Shown here: one piece after another, positions 6,941 through 16,402 of the stretch
Layout: each line of letters begins with the position of its first letter
Position numbering within the stretch: position 1 is the first letter of the stretch
NCBI GenBank assembly: GCA_963837285.1
Contig: CAWIMS010000005.1
Coordinates: 1,116,001 to 1,180,000 of the forward strand
Length of the DNA: 64,000 bases
Direction of reading: 5' to 3'
Origin: Planosporangium sp963837285
GTDB taxonomy: Bacteria > Actinomycetota > Actinomycetes > Mycobacteriales > Micromonosporaceae
Made by a program: the position numbers and the translations under genes
The notes under the pieces: model-generated
Database searches by the model: none
What the model was told of the DNA's origin: nothing
Seen by the model: only the letters and a program-made list of their open reading frames with translations

Positions 6941-8772
6941 ACAACAGGGTACCGGGCGGGCCGATCGAGACCGCCTGGGAACGGCACCGGGCCGGCCTGC
7001 GCCTGGTCAGCCCGGCCAACCGGCGCAAGCTCCGGGTGATCGTGGTCGGTACCGGCCTCGCCGGCGGGTCGGCCGCGGCGACCCTCGGCGAACTCGGCTA
7101 CAACGTGACGTCGTTCTGCTTCCAGGACAGCCCGCGCCGGGCACACAGCGTCGCCGCGCAGGGTGGCGTCAACGCGGCGAAGGACTACCGGGGCGACGGC
7201 GACAGCGTGCGGCGGCTGTTCGTCGACACGATCAAGGGTGGCGACTTCCGGGCCCGCGAGTCCAATGTGTACCGGCTGGCCGAGTTGAGCGTGAACATCA
7301 TCGACCAGGCGGTGGCGCAGGGTGTGCCGTTCGCCCGCGAGTACGGCGGGCTGCTCGACACCCGGTCGTTCGGCGGCGCACAGGTCTCGCGTACCTTCTA
7401 CGCCCGCGGCCAGACCGGGCAGCAGTTGCTGCTAGGGGCCTACCAGGCACTGTCCCGGCAGATCGCGGCCGGCACGGTGACCATGCATCCGCGTACCGAG
7501 ATGTTGGACCTGATCGTGGCGGACGGCCGGGCGCGCGGCATCGTGGCGCGCGACCTGGTTACCGGCCGGGTCGCGAGCCACCTCGCCGACGCGGTGGTGC
7601 TGGCCACCGGCGGGTACGGCAACGCGTACTTCCTGTCCACCAATGCCAAGGGCAGCAACGCGACCGCGATCTGGCGGGCGCACCGGCGCGGCGCGCTGTT
7701 CGCCAACCCGTGCTTCACCCAGATCCACCCGACATGCGTCCCGGTCGCCGGCCCGCACCAGGCGAAGCTGACCCTGATGAGCGAGTCGCTGCGCAACGAC
7801 GGGCGGGTCTGGGTGCCGGCCCCGGACGGCGGGCGCGACTACTTCCTGGAACGGATGTACCCGAGCTACGGCAACCTCGTCCCCCGCGACATCGCCTCCC
7901 GCGCGGTGAAGGCGATCTGCGACGCCGGGCGCGGGGTCGGGCCGGGCGGGCAGGGCGTGTACCTCGACTTCGAGGGCGTCCCACGGTCCACTCTGGAGGG
8001 ACGCTACGGGAACATCTTCGAGATGTACGAGCGGATCACCGGCGAGGACGCCTACACCACGCCGATGCGCATCTACCCCGCCATCCACTACACGATGGGC
8101 GGGCTGTGGGTGGACTACGACCTGATGACGACGATCCCCGGGCTGTACGCGATCGGCGAGGCGAACTTCTCCGACCACGGCGCCAACCGGCTCGGTGCCA
8201 GCGCGCTGATGCAGGGCCTGGCCGACGGGTACTTCATCCTGCCGGCGACACTGCCGGACTACCTGGCGGACGCCCCGTTCGGCGACGTCGACCCGGGCGT
8301 GGTGGCGACCGTGGAGTCCGATGTGGAGCGACGGGTGGGGCGGCTGCTCGGGGTGGGCGGCGACCGTACCGTGGATGATTTTCACCGGGAACTGGGCGGC
8401 CTGCTGTGGGAACTGTGCGGGATGACCCGGTCGTCGGACGGCCTGAAGACAGCGCTCGACCGGATCCCGGCGCTGCGCGCGGAGTTCTGGTCACGGGTCC
8501 GCGTGACCGGTGACGGCGATTCGTTCAACCAGGCCCTGGAGAAGGCCGGGCGGGTTGCCGACTTCCTCGAACTGGCCGAGCTGATGTGCCTGGACGCGCT
8601 GCACCGCGACGAATCCTGCGGTGCGCACTTCCGGACCGAGCGCGGCGAGAACCGCGACGACGCTTCGTTTTCCTATGTGGCCGCGTGGGAGCACGCATCG
8701 AAAGCGCCGGTGCTGCACCGCGAACCGCTGGTCTTCACCGCCGTGACCCCGACCCGACGGAGCTACGCATGA
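6937..8772 (+). CDS. sdhA: Succinate dehydrogenase/fumarate reductase flavoprotein subunit
   Basis: 611 residues. It oxidises succinate to fumarate (or the reverse) on the cytoplasmic side of the membrane complex. The FAD dinucleotide-binding motif is VVGTGLAGGSAA (residues about 37-48). The covalent-FAD histidine region reads RAHSVAAQGGVNAAKD. Substrate and FAD motifs HPTCVP, HYTMGGLWVD and GEANFSDHGANRLGASALMQ are present, and the tail has the usual capping and helical domains. Start ATGA overlaps sdhC and the stop overlaps sdhB by the same motif. The length and the HYTMGGLWVDY form match the actinobacterial and Bacteroides-like SdhA/FrdA class paired with a single five-helix SdhC. Confidence 0.95.
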   Translation: MNNRVPGGPIETAWERHRAGLRLVSPANRRKLRVIVVGTGLAGGSAAATLGELGYNVTSFCFQDSPRRAHSVAAQGGVNAAKDYRGDGDSVRRLFVDTIKGGDFRARESNVYRLAELSVNIIDQAVAQGVPFAREYGGLLDTRSFGGAQVSRTFYARGQTGQQLLLGAYQALSRQIAAGTVTMHPRTEMLDLIVADGRARGIVARDLVTGRVASHLADAVVLATGGYGNAYFLSTNAKGSNATAIWRAHRRGALFANPCFTQIHPTCVPVAGPHQAKLTLMSESLRNDGRVWVPAPDGGRDYFLERMYPSYGNLVPRDIASRAVKAICDAGRGVGPGGQGVYLDFEGVPRSTLEGRYGNIFEMYERITGEDAYTTPMRIYPAIHYTMGGLWVDYDLMTTIPGLYAIGEANFSDHGANRLGASALMQGLADGYFILPATLPDYLADAPFGDVDPGVVATVESDVERRVGRLLGVGGDRTVDDFHRELGGLLWELCGMTRSSDGLKTALDRIPALRAEFWSRVRVTGDGDSFNQALEKAGRVADFLELAELMCLDALHRDESCGAHFRTERGENRDDASFSYVAAWEHASKAPVLHREPLVFTAVTPTRRSYA

Positions 8773-9500
8773 ACCTCACCCTGCGCATCTGGCGGCAGGC
8801 GCCCGGGTCGGCGTCGGGCCGCATGGTGCGGTACGAGGTGCACGACATCACCCCGGACATGTCGTTCCTGGAAGTGCTGGACGTGCTCAACGAGACCCTG
8901 GACGACCCGGTGGCGTTCGACCACGACTGCCGCGAGGGCATCTGTGGCGCGTGCGGCATGGTCATCAACGGCGTGCCGCACGGCCCGCGGCGCGCCACGA
9001 CGGCGTGCCAGCTCCACATGCGACACTTCCGCGACGGCGACACCATCGACGTCGAACCGTGGCGGGCGCGGGCGTTCCCGATCGTCAAGGACCTCGTGGT
9101 GGACCGGAGCGCGCTCGACCGGATCGTGGCCGCGGGCGGGTACGTGACCGCGCCGACCGGCAGCGCCCCGGACGCGAACGCGGTACCCGTGCCGAAGCCG
9201 GACGCGGAGACCGCGTTCGACGCCGCCACCTGTATCGGCTGCGGTGCCTGCGTGGCCGCGTGTCCCAACGCGTCGGCGATGCTGTTCACCGCCGCCAAGG
9301 TGACCCACCTCGGGTCGCTGCCGCAGGGCCAGCCGGAGCGCGCCGGTCGGGCGCTGTCGATGGTCGCGGCCCACGACGCCGAGGGCTTCGGCGCGTGTAC
9401 CCAAACGGGTTGGTGCACCGAGGTCTGCCCCAAGGGGATCCCCCTGACGACGATCGCGAGCCTCAACCGCGACTACCTCCGCGCCGCGAGGCCCCGCTGA
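8769..9500 (+). CDS. sdhB: Succinate dehydrogenase/fumarate reductase iron-sulfur subunit
   Basis: 243 residues starting MNLTLRIWRQ. It relays electrons between the FAD of SdhA and the haems and quinone of SdhC. The N-terminal 2Fe-2S domain has CREGICGACG with a later CQLHMRHF. The C-terminal ferredoxin-like domain has CIGCGACVAACPNAS and CTQTGWCTEVCPKG, giving the 4Fe-4S and 3Fe-4S ligands. The ATGA overlap with sdhA makes it the last gene of a three-gene operon. A family A palindrome starts on the base after its TGA. Confidence 0.95.
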   Translation: MNLTLRIWRQAPGSASGRMVRYEVHDITPDMSFLEVLDVLNETLDDPVAFDHDCREGICGACGMVINGVPHGPRRATTACQLHMRHFRDGDTIDVEPWRARAFPIVKDLVVDRSALDRIVAAGGYVTAPTGSAPDANAVPVPKPDAETAFDAATCIGCGACVAACPNASAMLFTAAKVTHLGSLPQGQPERAGRALSMVAAHDAEGFGACTQTGWCTEVCPKGIPLTTIASLNRDYLRAARPR

Positions 9501-9567
9501 CTCGTCGATCTAGGACGAATGGTGGGACGGATCCGGCATATCGGGCACCATTCGTCCTTGATCGGCG
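9501..9567. repeat. Family A palindrome, copy 2
   Basis: The left arm 9501-9524 is identical to copy 1. The right arm 9546-9567 matches it with two changes (TTGATCGGCG in place of TAGATCGACG). It starts immediately after the sdhB stop codon, between sdhB and the convergent fdhC, and probably marks the ends of both transcripts. Confidence 0.85.
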
Positions 9568-9590
9568 GGGGAGCGCCGAGCGCGGCCTCC

Positions 9591-10656
9591 TCACGGACCG
9601 GAACGCGCCGGTCCTTCCTCCGCGAGCCGCTGCCGCTGCGGCGTCACGACGTACCTGGGGTCCTTTGCCGACGTAACACCCCCATCGAAGATTCCGAATC
9701 GCGTGCAGACGGCGGCGGCGACAAGAGCTGCCCCGGACAGCGCGGAGATGATCCGGCTGCGTCGCCCGAGGACCGCCCCGAGCACACCGGCCGCGGTCAG
9801 ATCGCGCCCGGTGCGCAGCAGGCGCCCGGCCCTGCCCTGCCGGTACGGCTCGCTGAGCAGGCCGAGGTGGGTCTCGACCCGGTGCGCGCCGGCCAGTTCC
9901 AGCGCCGCCCCGGCGACGGCGAGCCGCCGCACCGGTCCGGTCTCATCGGCCGGGGCCGCGATCAGTGCCGCGCCGGAGGCGCTGGCCAGCGCGCTGCCCG
10001 CGAAGACCCAGGGCAGTTCCGGGTACGCCTCGTGCCAGCTCGGAATGGCGGTGTCGGCCAGCAGCACCGCCGTGTACGTCGCCAGCGCGGGCGCGGTCGC
10101 CGCGGCGGCCAGCCCGGCGGCCCGACCCGCCGGGCGCAGCAGCCGCCGGGCCGCGCCCAGGACCCCGCGCTCCGGCAGCAGCGGCGCCGCCTCGGCGACC
10201 GCGGCCACGCCGGCGGCCGGGCCGAACGCGGTGAGGATCCAGATGCCCACCGACATCGGCGAGGTCAGCTTGGCCACCCGCAGCATGTGGTGGAACCGCT
10301 CCGGCCGGCCCAGGTCGTTGACCAGGAAGTACGCGCTGGCGCCGAGCGCCGCGAGCGAGGTGAGCCGGCTGGCACGGCGCAGCCCCGGCCGTCCGGTCAG
10401 ATGCCGCGCCGGCCGCGATCAGCGAGGAGCCGGCCGCCAGGCCGCCGGTGAACAGGTACGCGGCGATGTCGTGCCGCCACACCGGCGCCTTGACGATCGG
10501 CCGCCCGTAGTAGGAGCGGAACTCGGCCGGCGGCACCATCAGCCGCTCGGCGCCGCCGCGCTTCCGGCCGCCGTTCGGCTGCCGCGACGCCTGGAACGCG
10601 CGGAACCGGCCGCCGACAGGCTCCCGGCTCGCCGCCTGGCGACCCGCCGCGCTCAT
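9591..10656 (-). pseudogene. NrfD/PsrC-like membrane subunit of formate dehydrogenase, frameshifted
   Basis: The start (MSAAGRQAASREPVGGRFRA) is at ATG 10654-10656. The sequence reads through YYGRPIVKAPVWRHDIAAYL to a glycine-rich first helix. After one extra base near 10400 it continues in another frame as ASAYFLVNDLGRPERFHHML, KLTSPMSVGIWILTAFGP and HEAYPELPWVFAGSALA to the stop at 9591. These are hallmarks of NrfD-type quinone-interacting integral membrane subunits. It would carry electrons from FdhB to menaquinone. The single frameshift is of the same +1 type as those in fdhB and fdhA, so the gene may be intact in the organism. Confidence 0.75.
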
Positions 10657-10667
10657 CTCCCCGGCCG

Positions 10668-11655
10668 TCACCGGGACCGCCCCAGGAACGCCACCGCCAC
10701 CGCGGCGGCCATGGTCAGCGCGGCCCGACCCGGCCCGCCGCCACATGTCCGGCAGGTCCCGCGTGGTCACGACCGGGTCCGGCGGCAGGCCGTACACCTC
10801 GGGCTCGTCGAGCAGCAGGAAGAACGCGCCGTCGCCGCCGACCCCGTCGTTCGGGTCGTGACCGTAGAGCCGGGCCTCGGCTCACCCCCGCTGCGTGCAG
10901 CGCGTCCACCCGGGCAGCGGCCCGCTCCCGCAGCTCGTCGAGCGGGCCGTACTGGATCGACTGGGTCGGGCAGGCCTGCGCGCACGCCGGTGTCAGGCCG
11001 TCGCCGATCCGGTCGTAGCACAGCGTGCACTTCCACGCCCGGCCGTCGCCCTGCCGCTGGTCGATCACGCCGTACGGGCAGGCCGGAATGCAGTACCCGC
11101 AGCCGTTGCAGATGTCCTCCTGCACCACGACGGTGCCGAACTCGGTGCGGAACAGCGCGCCGGTCGGGCACACGTCGAGGCAGGCGGCGTGCGTGCAGTG
11201 CTTGCAGACGTCGGACATCATCAGCCAGCGGAAGTCGCTGCCGCGCCTCGGTGCGCCGGCCTCCTCGCGGGCAGCCGGCCCGGTCCGGCCGCCCGGCCGG
11301 GCAACCCGGTCGACGGCATGCCGAGGAACTCGACGGTCGTGCCGCTCGGCCTCGCGGCGCCGGCACCGACGGCGCCGGCGGCGACCGGCGGCGCGGGTCG
11401 GCCGACCGGCTGCTCGATGAACGCCACATGCCGCCACGAGTTCGCGGTCAGCCCGCCGGTGTTGTCGTACGACATGCCGAGCAGGTCGAAGCCCGTCCTC
11501 CGGCACCCCGTTCCACTCCTTGCAGGCCACCTCGCAGGCCTTGCAGCCGATGCAGACGCTGGTGTCGGTGAAGAACCCCATCCGCGGCGGCGCGTCCGGG
11601 TAGCCGGCGTCCGGGGCCGGGTCGAGCGGGCCGTACAGGCTGTTGTGTCACCCAT
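10668..11655 (-). pseudogene. fdhB: 4Fe-4S ferredoxin-type beta subunit of formate dehydrogenase, frameshifted
   Basis: From ATG 11653-11655 the reconstructed product has MGFFTDTSVCIGCKACEVAC, YDNTGGLTANSWRHVAFIEQ, SDVCKHCTHAACLDVCPTGA, CNGCGYCIPACPYGV, KCTLCYDRIGDGLTPACAQA and a C-terminal hydrophobic tail (LTMAAAVAVAFLG). That is the standard four-cluster subunit passing electrons from FdhA to the membrane subunit. At least four +1 frameshifts break it: just after the start, near 11503, between 11250 and 11340, and near 10880. A further one lies near 10720. The start overlaps the end of fdhA, and the stop lies 11 bases before fdhC. Confidence 0.8.
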
Positions 11656-14342
11656 TCTCGCGCCTCTCCACGCTGGTGGTGACGATCGGCGCCTGGTGAT
11701 CGCCGGTTCCACGCCGGCCCGCTGCCGGTACGCCGGCGACGTAGTCCAGCAGCGCCTGACCGGTCGGGCGGCGGCCCGGCCGGATGTCGCAGGTGCCGAC
11801 CTTGCTCTCCTGGATCAGCACGTTCGGGTCGAGGCGTGATGCCGAACAGGTCGTTGGCCGAGTCGCCGGTGACCAGGCCCTTCGACTGCCCCAGTGGTAC
11901 GGCAGCCAGATCTGGTGGATCGTCCGGCCCTCGACCCGCAGCGGGGTGAGCCGGTCGGTGACCAGCACCTTCGCCTCGATCGCCGCCCGGGCGGTGACCA
12001 CGTGCGCCCAGCCCAGGTGGCTCGAGCCCGCGTTCGGCCGCCAGCTCCGGCGACACCTCGACGAACATCTCCGGCTGCAGCTCGGCCAGGTACGGCACGG
12101 TACCGGCTCATCCCGCCGGCCGTGTGGTGCTCGGTCAGCCGGCTGACGCTGAACACGTACGGGAAGACCTCGCTGTGCGCGCTCCGGCGGGCTCGGGTTG
12201 ATCGGGTTGTCCGGTCGCGGTCGTAGACCTTGCGGGTCGGGTTGGACTGCTGGCCGTAGAGCGGGTTGCGGACCGGCGACTCGGCCGGCTCGTAGTGGGT
12301 CGGCAGCGGTCCGTCGATCAGCCCGGACGGCGCGAACAGCCAGCCCTTCCCGTCGCCCTGCATGATGAACGGGTCGTCGCCGGCGATCGCCGCCGACACC
12401 GGACGCGTCCTCGGGCGGCCGGTACGACGGCGGCTTGGTCTTCTCGAAGTCCGGCACGTCCGTGGCCGGTCCACTCGCCCTTGTCCGGGTCCCACCAGAC
12501 GTACTTCTTGCGCTCGCTCCACGGCCGGCCCTCCGGGTCGGCGGAGGCCCGGTTGTAGAGGATCCGCCGGTTCGCCGGCCAGGCCCAGCCCCACTCGGGC
12601 GCCACCCAGCTCTGCTCGCGCGCGCGGGCTTGCGCCGGGCCGCCTGGTTCACCCCGTCCGCGTACACCCCGGTGTAGATCCAGCAGCCGCCGGCGGTGGA
12701 GCCGTCGTCGCGTTCATCTCGGTGAACGTCGACAGCGGCCGGCCGGTGGCCACGTCGTACCCGTTGATCTCGCGCAGCACCGCCTCGGCGCTCGGCTCGT
12801 CGTGCGGCCCGTGCGGTCGGGTAGTCCCAGGCCAGGTCGAGCAGCGCGCGGTCGCGGGGCAGCGTCGAGCCGGCCAGCTTCTGCCGGATCACCCGGCCCA
12901 GGTGGTAGAAGAACCACAGCTCGGAGCGGCAGTCGGCGGGCGGGTCGACGGCCTTCTCCCGCCACTGCAGCAGCCGCTGGGTCTGGGTGAACGTGCCCTC
13001 CTTCTCCACGTGCGAGGCGGCCGGCAGGAAGAACACCTCGGTGCGGCACTGCTCGGGCACGATCTCGCCGGTCGCGACCTCGGGGCCGTTCTTCCAGAAC
13101 GTGGCGCTCTCGATCATGAACAGGTCGCGGACCACCAGCCAGTCGAGGTTGGCCATGCCCAGCCGCTGGGCCCGGCCGTGCGCCGAACCGACCGCCGGGT
13201 TCTGGCCGAGCAGGAAGTACCCCTTGATCTTGCCGTCGATCATGTACAGGACCTGCTGGTACGTGCCGTGGTCGCCGGTCATCCGGGGCAGGTAGCCGTA
13301 GCAGAAGTCGTTGTCGGGCGTGGCCGCGTCACCCCAGTACGCCTTGAGCAGGCTCGCCGCGAACGCGCCGGCGTTGCCCCAGAAGCCCTTCTGCCCGGGG
13401 TGCCGGATGCTGTCCACCCAGTCGCCGGAACGTCTCGTGCTCGGCGTGGTGCGGCATCGGCAGATAGCCGGGCAGCAGGTTGAACAGCGTCGGGATGTCG
13501 GTCGAGCCCTGGATGCTGGCGTGCCCGCGCAGCGCCATGACGCCGCCGCCCGGCCGGCCCATGTTGCCCAGCAGCAACTGGATGATCGCGCCGGTGCGGA
13601 TGTACTGCACCCCGACGCTGTGCTGGGTCCAGCCCACCGAGTAGACGAGCGCGGTCGGTCCGCTCCCGGCCGGAGTTCTCCGTCCAGGCCCGCGCGAGCC
13701 TCCAGGAACTTGTCCCGCGGGCACGCCGCAGACCCGCTCCACCATCTCCGGCGTGTAGCGGGCGAAGTGCCGCTTGAGGATCTGGTAGACGCAGCGCGGA
13801 TGCTGCAGCGTCTCGTCCCGCTCGATGTCGGCGGCGACCGGCGGCCCGTGCGACTCGTGCCGCAACCGCGCTCGCGGTCTCCCGCTCGGTGTGTCCCGCC
13901 TGCCCGGAGGCGTGCTTCTCGTGCCCCTGGTACTGCCAGCTCGTCGGTCGTAGCGTGCGCGGTCTCCGGGTCGAAGCCGGAGAACAGCCCGTCCAGGTCC
14001 TCGGTGTCCTGGAAGTCGCTCGACTGACGATCGTCGCCGCGTTGGTGTACGCCAGCACGTACTCCCGGAAGTCCAGCTCGTTGTCCAGGATGTAGTTGAC
14101 CACCCCGCCGAGCAGCGCGATGTCGGTGCCCGGCCCGGATCGGCAGGTACGTGTCCGCCAGCGCGCTGGTCCGGGTGAACCGCGGGTCGACGTGGAACAC
14201 CTTGGCGCCGCGCGCCTTGGCCTCCATCACCCACTGGAAGCCGACCGGGTGCGCCTCGGCCATGTTGGAGCCCTGGATGACGATGCAGTCAGCGTTGGCG
14301 AGGTCCTGCTGGAAGTCCGTCGCGCCGCCGCGACCGAAGCTG

Positions 14343-14359
14343 GTCCCCAGACCGGGGAC
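14343..14359 (-). promoter_or_regulatory. Bacterial SECIS element with GGUCU apical loop
   Basis: Starting 12 nt after the UGA, the minus strand reads GTCCCC-GGTCT-GGGGAC: a 6-bp perfect stem closed by the pentaloop GGUCU. The E. coli fdhF SECIS has the same GGUCU apical loop and nearly the same distance from its UGA; it is the SelB binding site. This supports decoding of the UGA as selenocysteine. Confidence 0.85.
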
Positions 14360-14371
14360 GGTGGCGGAGTG

Positions 14372-14374
14372 TCA
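14372..14374 (-). other. In-frame UGA selenocysteine codon of fdhA
   Basis: The codon lies in the sequence ENQARI-TGA-HSATVPG. The position corresponds to the catalytic Sec of FdhF/FdnG/FdoG, where ARV/I-U-H is conserved. A hairpin with a GGUCU loop follows, and a tRNA-Sec and selD are in the same window. Confidence 0.9.
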
Positions 14375-14985
14375 AATCCGGGCCTGGTTCTCGATCTGGA
14401 TGCGCCCCCATCGCGGTGAACAGCTTCTTGATGAGGTAGTTCTCCTCGTTGTCCAGCGTCGCCCCGCCCAGGCTGGAGATGCCCAGCGTGCGGTTGAGCG
14501 GCCGGCCCTCGTCGTCGACGTCCTCCCAGGTCGTCGTCGCGGGCGGCGAGGACCCGGTCGGCGATCATGTCCAGCGCGACGTCGAGGTCGAGGTCCTCCC
14601 ACTCGGTGCCGTACGGCCGGCGGTAGCGGACCTTCTGTCTGCCGCAGCGGGCTGGTCACCAGGTTCTTGCTGGCCGAGCCCTTCGGGCAGAGCCGGCCCC
14701 GGGAGATCGGGCTGTCCGGGTCGCCCTCGATCTGGGTGACCTGGCCGTCCTTGACGTAGACCCGCTGGCCGCAGCCCGACCGCGCAGTACGGGCAGACCG
14801 AGCGGGCCACCGAGTCGGCGGTCTCGGTGCGCGCGGTCAGCTGCGCCGACCGCTCGGACTTGGCCGCCGCGCCCCGGCCCGAGCGGGTCGGTGCCGGTGA
14901 GCTGGCGGTAGACCGGCCAGCCCTCGATCCAGGTCCGCACACCCATGCCCCATCCCTACCACGCATCGGCGTGCGCGAAACAAGT

Positions 14986-15060
14986 GATCGGCACAACTTC
15001 CCGGAAGTAGTGGCCTCAGCGGTACTCGGAGGCCACTACTTCCGGGAAGTTGTGCCGATC
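14986..15060. repeat. Family B palindrome, copy 1 (32-bp perfect arms)
   Basis: The left arm 14986-15017 and right arm 15029-15060 are perfect reverse complements over 32 bp, around an 11-nt loop (15018-15028). The arm contains GGCACAACTTCCCGGAAGTA. It lies between the divergent fdhA and methyltransferase genes, 33 bases before the latter, so here it is in a promoter region and not at a 3' end. Confidence 0.92.
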
Positions 15061-15092
15061 CACGCCCGGTCCGGTAGGTGCATCCTGGAACG

Positions 15093-15746
15093 ATGATCGA
15101 GATGCCGTGGATCGAGCAGATCGCCTACTACCGCGCCCGCGCCGCGGAGTACGACAGCACCGCGTACGGCGACCCGGCCGCCGCGGGGCGGCGCGTCGCC
15201 GCCCTGGTCCAGGCGCTCAACCCCACCGGCAACGTGCTGGAAATCGCCTGCGGCACCGGCCTGTGGACCGACCAGATCAGAAGGTACGCGCAGAGCCTGA
15301 CCGCGGTGGACGCCGCCCCGGAGATGATCGAGCAGGCTCGTGGCCGCATGCCGGGCGCCGACATCGACTTCGTCGTCGCGGACGTCCTCGACTGGGCGCC
15401 GCCACGCCGCTTCGACACGGTGTTCTTCGCGTTCTGGCTCTCCCACGTCCCGGAGGCGGCGTTCAAGCGGTTCTGGTCGGCCGTCGGCGGCATGCTCGCC
15501 GACGGCGGCCGCGCGATCTTCGTGGACGAGCAGCTCAGCGGCGCCGTCCACGAGGCGTACCTGGCCGGCTCGACGGAGGTCGTCGAGCGCCGGCTGACCG
15601 ACGGATCCGCGCACCGGATCGTGAAGGTCTTCCGCGGCCCGGCCGACCTGGAGGCGCGGCTGGCCGACGCCGGCTGGCACGCCCGGGTCGAGCCGGTCGG
15701 CGACGACTGGCTCATCGGCGACGCCCGTCAGGCCGGGAACCGGTAG
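15093..15746 (+). CDS. Class I SAM-dependent methyltransferase
   Basis: 217 residues from ATG 15093 (MIEMPWIEQIAYYRARAAEY). The SAM-binding motif I is NVLEIACGTGLWT (residues about 50-62), followed by the acidic residue of motif II in LTAVDAAPEM, FVVADVLDW and the post-motif strand FDTVFFAFWLSHVP. It is a small soluble methyltransferase of the UbiE/type 11 kind; the substrate is unknown. The two family B palindrome arms lie just upstream. Its last 19 bases overlap the convergent PPOX gene. Confidence 0.85.
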   Translation: MIEMPWIEQIAYYRARAAEYDSTAYGDPAAAGRRVAALVQALNPTGNVLEIACGTGLWTDQIRRYAQSLTAVDAAPEMIEQARGRMPGADIDFVVADVLDWAPPRRFDTVFFAFWLSHVPEAAFKRFWSAVGGMLADGGRAIFVDEQLSGAVHEAYLAGSTEVVERRLTDGSAHRIVKVFRGPADLEARLADAGWHARVEPVGDDWLIGDARQAGNR

Positions 15747-16228
15747 CGGGTCTGGCTGTACACCCCCTTGCTGAACGCGAGAACCTTCGCCGGGGTGACG
15801 CCGAAGACCAGACCGGTACGTCCGTCGGCGTCCCGGAACGCGTCCTCGCCCACCAAGAAGTCCCAGTCGAGCTTCGACTTCCACAGCGCCGCCAGCCGGC
15901 GGAGCAGAGTCTGGTCGGTCACCCGTACCGCGGTTCCCTCGACCACGACGTCGATCCCGGACCGCAGATCGTTGGTACCGGTCGTCACGACACACCGGGG
16001 CTCCGCCTCCAGGTTCCGGGTCTTCTGCTCCTCGGAACCCGTACAGAAGTGCAGCGTCCCGTCGAGCCAGATCGCCGGCAGCGGTGTGACGTGTGGCCGG
16101 CCGTCCCGACGCACGGTCGACAACCAGAACATCTCCGACGTCGACAGCACGTCGACCACGTCAGACCATTGCGTCGCGGTCGCGTCCGGCTGGCTGAACG
16201 CCTCGTTGAGCTCGACTGTCGGTTCCAT
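15728..16228 (-). CDS. Pyridoxamine 5'-phosphate oxidase-like flavin/F420-binding protein
   Basis: 166 residues from ATG 16226-16228 (MEPTVELNEAFSQP), with GGGAAGGG upstream. The split-barrel flavin-binding fold is indicated by FWLSTVRRDGRPHVTPLPAI, LHFCTGSEEQKTRNLEAEPR and the VVVEGTAVRVTD strand. Such proteins are FMN- or F420-dependent oxidoreductases in actinobacteria, or stress-related binders; substrate unknown. Convergent with, and slightly overlapping, the methyltransferase gene. A longer frame upstream has no ribosome site. Confidence 0.85.
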   Translation of the reverse strand: MEPTVELNEAFSQPDATATQWSDVVDVLSTSEMFWLSTVRRDGRPHVTPLPAIWLDGTLHFCTGSEEQKTRNLEAEPRCVVTTGTNDLRSGIDVVVEGTAVRVTDQTLLRRLAALWKSKLDWDFLVGEDAFRDADGRTGLVFGVTPAKVLAFSKGVYSQTRYRFPA

Positions 16229-16338
16229 CGGATCCCTTCCCGGATCGGTCGCCACGTTCCGTCGTGACAAGCAAAACACGCGCCCGGGGTTGCGCTCCGC
16301 TCACGACAAGCGAATTGTGCTTGGGTACGTCCGAAGCG

Positions 16339-16366
16339 CTGACTACCTCGAAAACTGGGGTATGAT
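16339..16366 (+). promoter_or_regulatory. Putative promoter of the proline-rich protein gene
   Basis: CTGACT at 16339-16344 and TATGAT at 16361-16366 are separated by 16 bases, a good match to a housekeeping promoter in this GC-rich context. A start near 16373 would leave a 30-40-base leader carrying the ribosome site CACGGAGGG. Confidence 0.5.
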
Positions 16367-16402
16367 CGCCGCTGCGCCGCCGCTAGAAACTGCTCACGGA
16401 GG

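Larger units (their letters stand above)
11648..14946 (-). pseudogene. fdhA: Selenocysteine formate dehydrogenase alpha subunit, multiply frameshifted
   Basis: The product starts MGVRTWIEGWPVYRQLTGTD at 14946. It has the 4Fe-4S site SVCPYCAVGCGQ with GRLCPKGSASK, then ENQARI-Sec-HSATVPG where Sec is a TGA codon at 14372-14374. Molybdopterin-guanine-dinucleotide-binding regions follow (GSNMAEAHPVGFQWVMEAKA, HVDPRFTRTSALADTYLPIR, LLGNMGRPGGGVMALRGHAS, FLLGQNPAVGSAHGRAQRLG), with the tail SKVGTCDIRPGRRPTGQALL. It oxidises formate to CO2. At least 15 single-base insertions interrupt it between 12.4 and 14.9 kb, but residue conservation between them is excellent with no other stops. Either an assembly or sequencing fault or very recent decay. 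Its stop overlaps the fdhB start. Confidence 0.85.

Noticed and set aside
11648..14263. Single intact 871-residue oxidoreductase frame in the fdhA region
   Set aside because: The frame is one phase crossing several insertions. Parts of it are conserved FdhA sequence and parts are off-frame R/G-rich text, so it is not a real protein as it stands.
14372..14374. TGA in fdhA as an ordinary stop or decay mutation
   Set aside because: It is at the known selenocysteine position, is followed by a GGUCU-loop hairpin at the right distance, and tRNA-Sec and selD are present.
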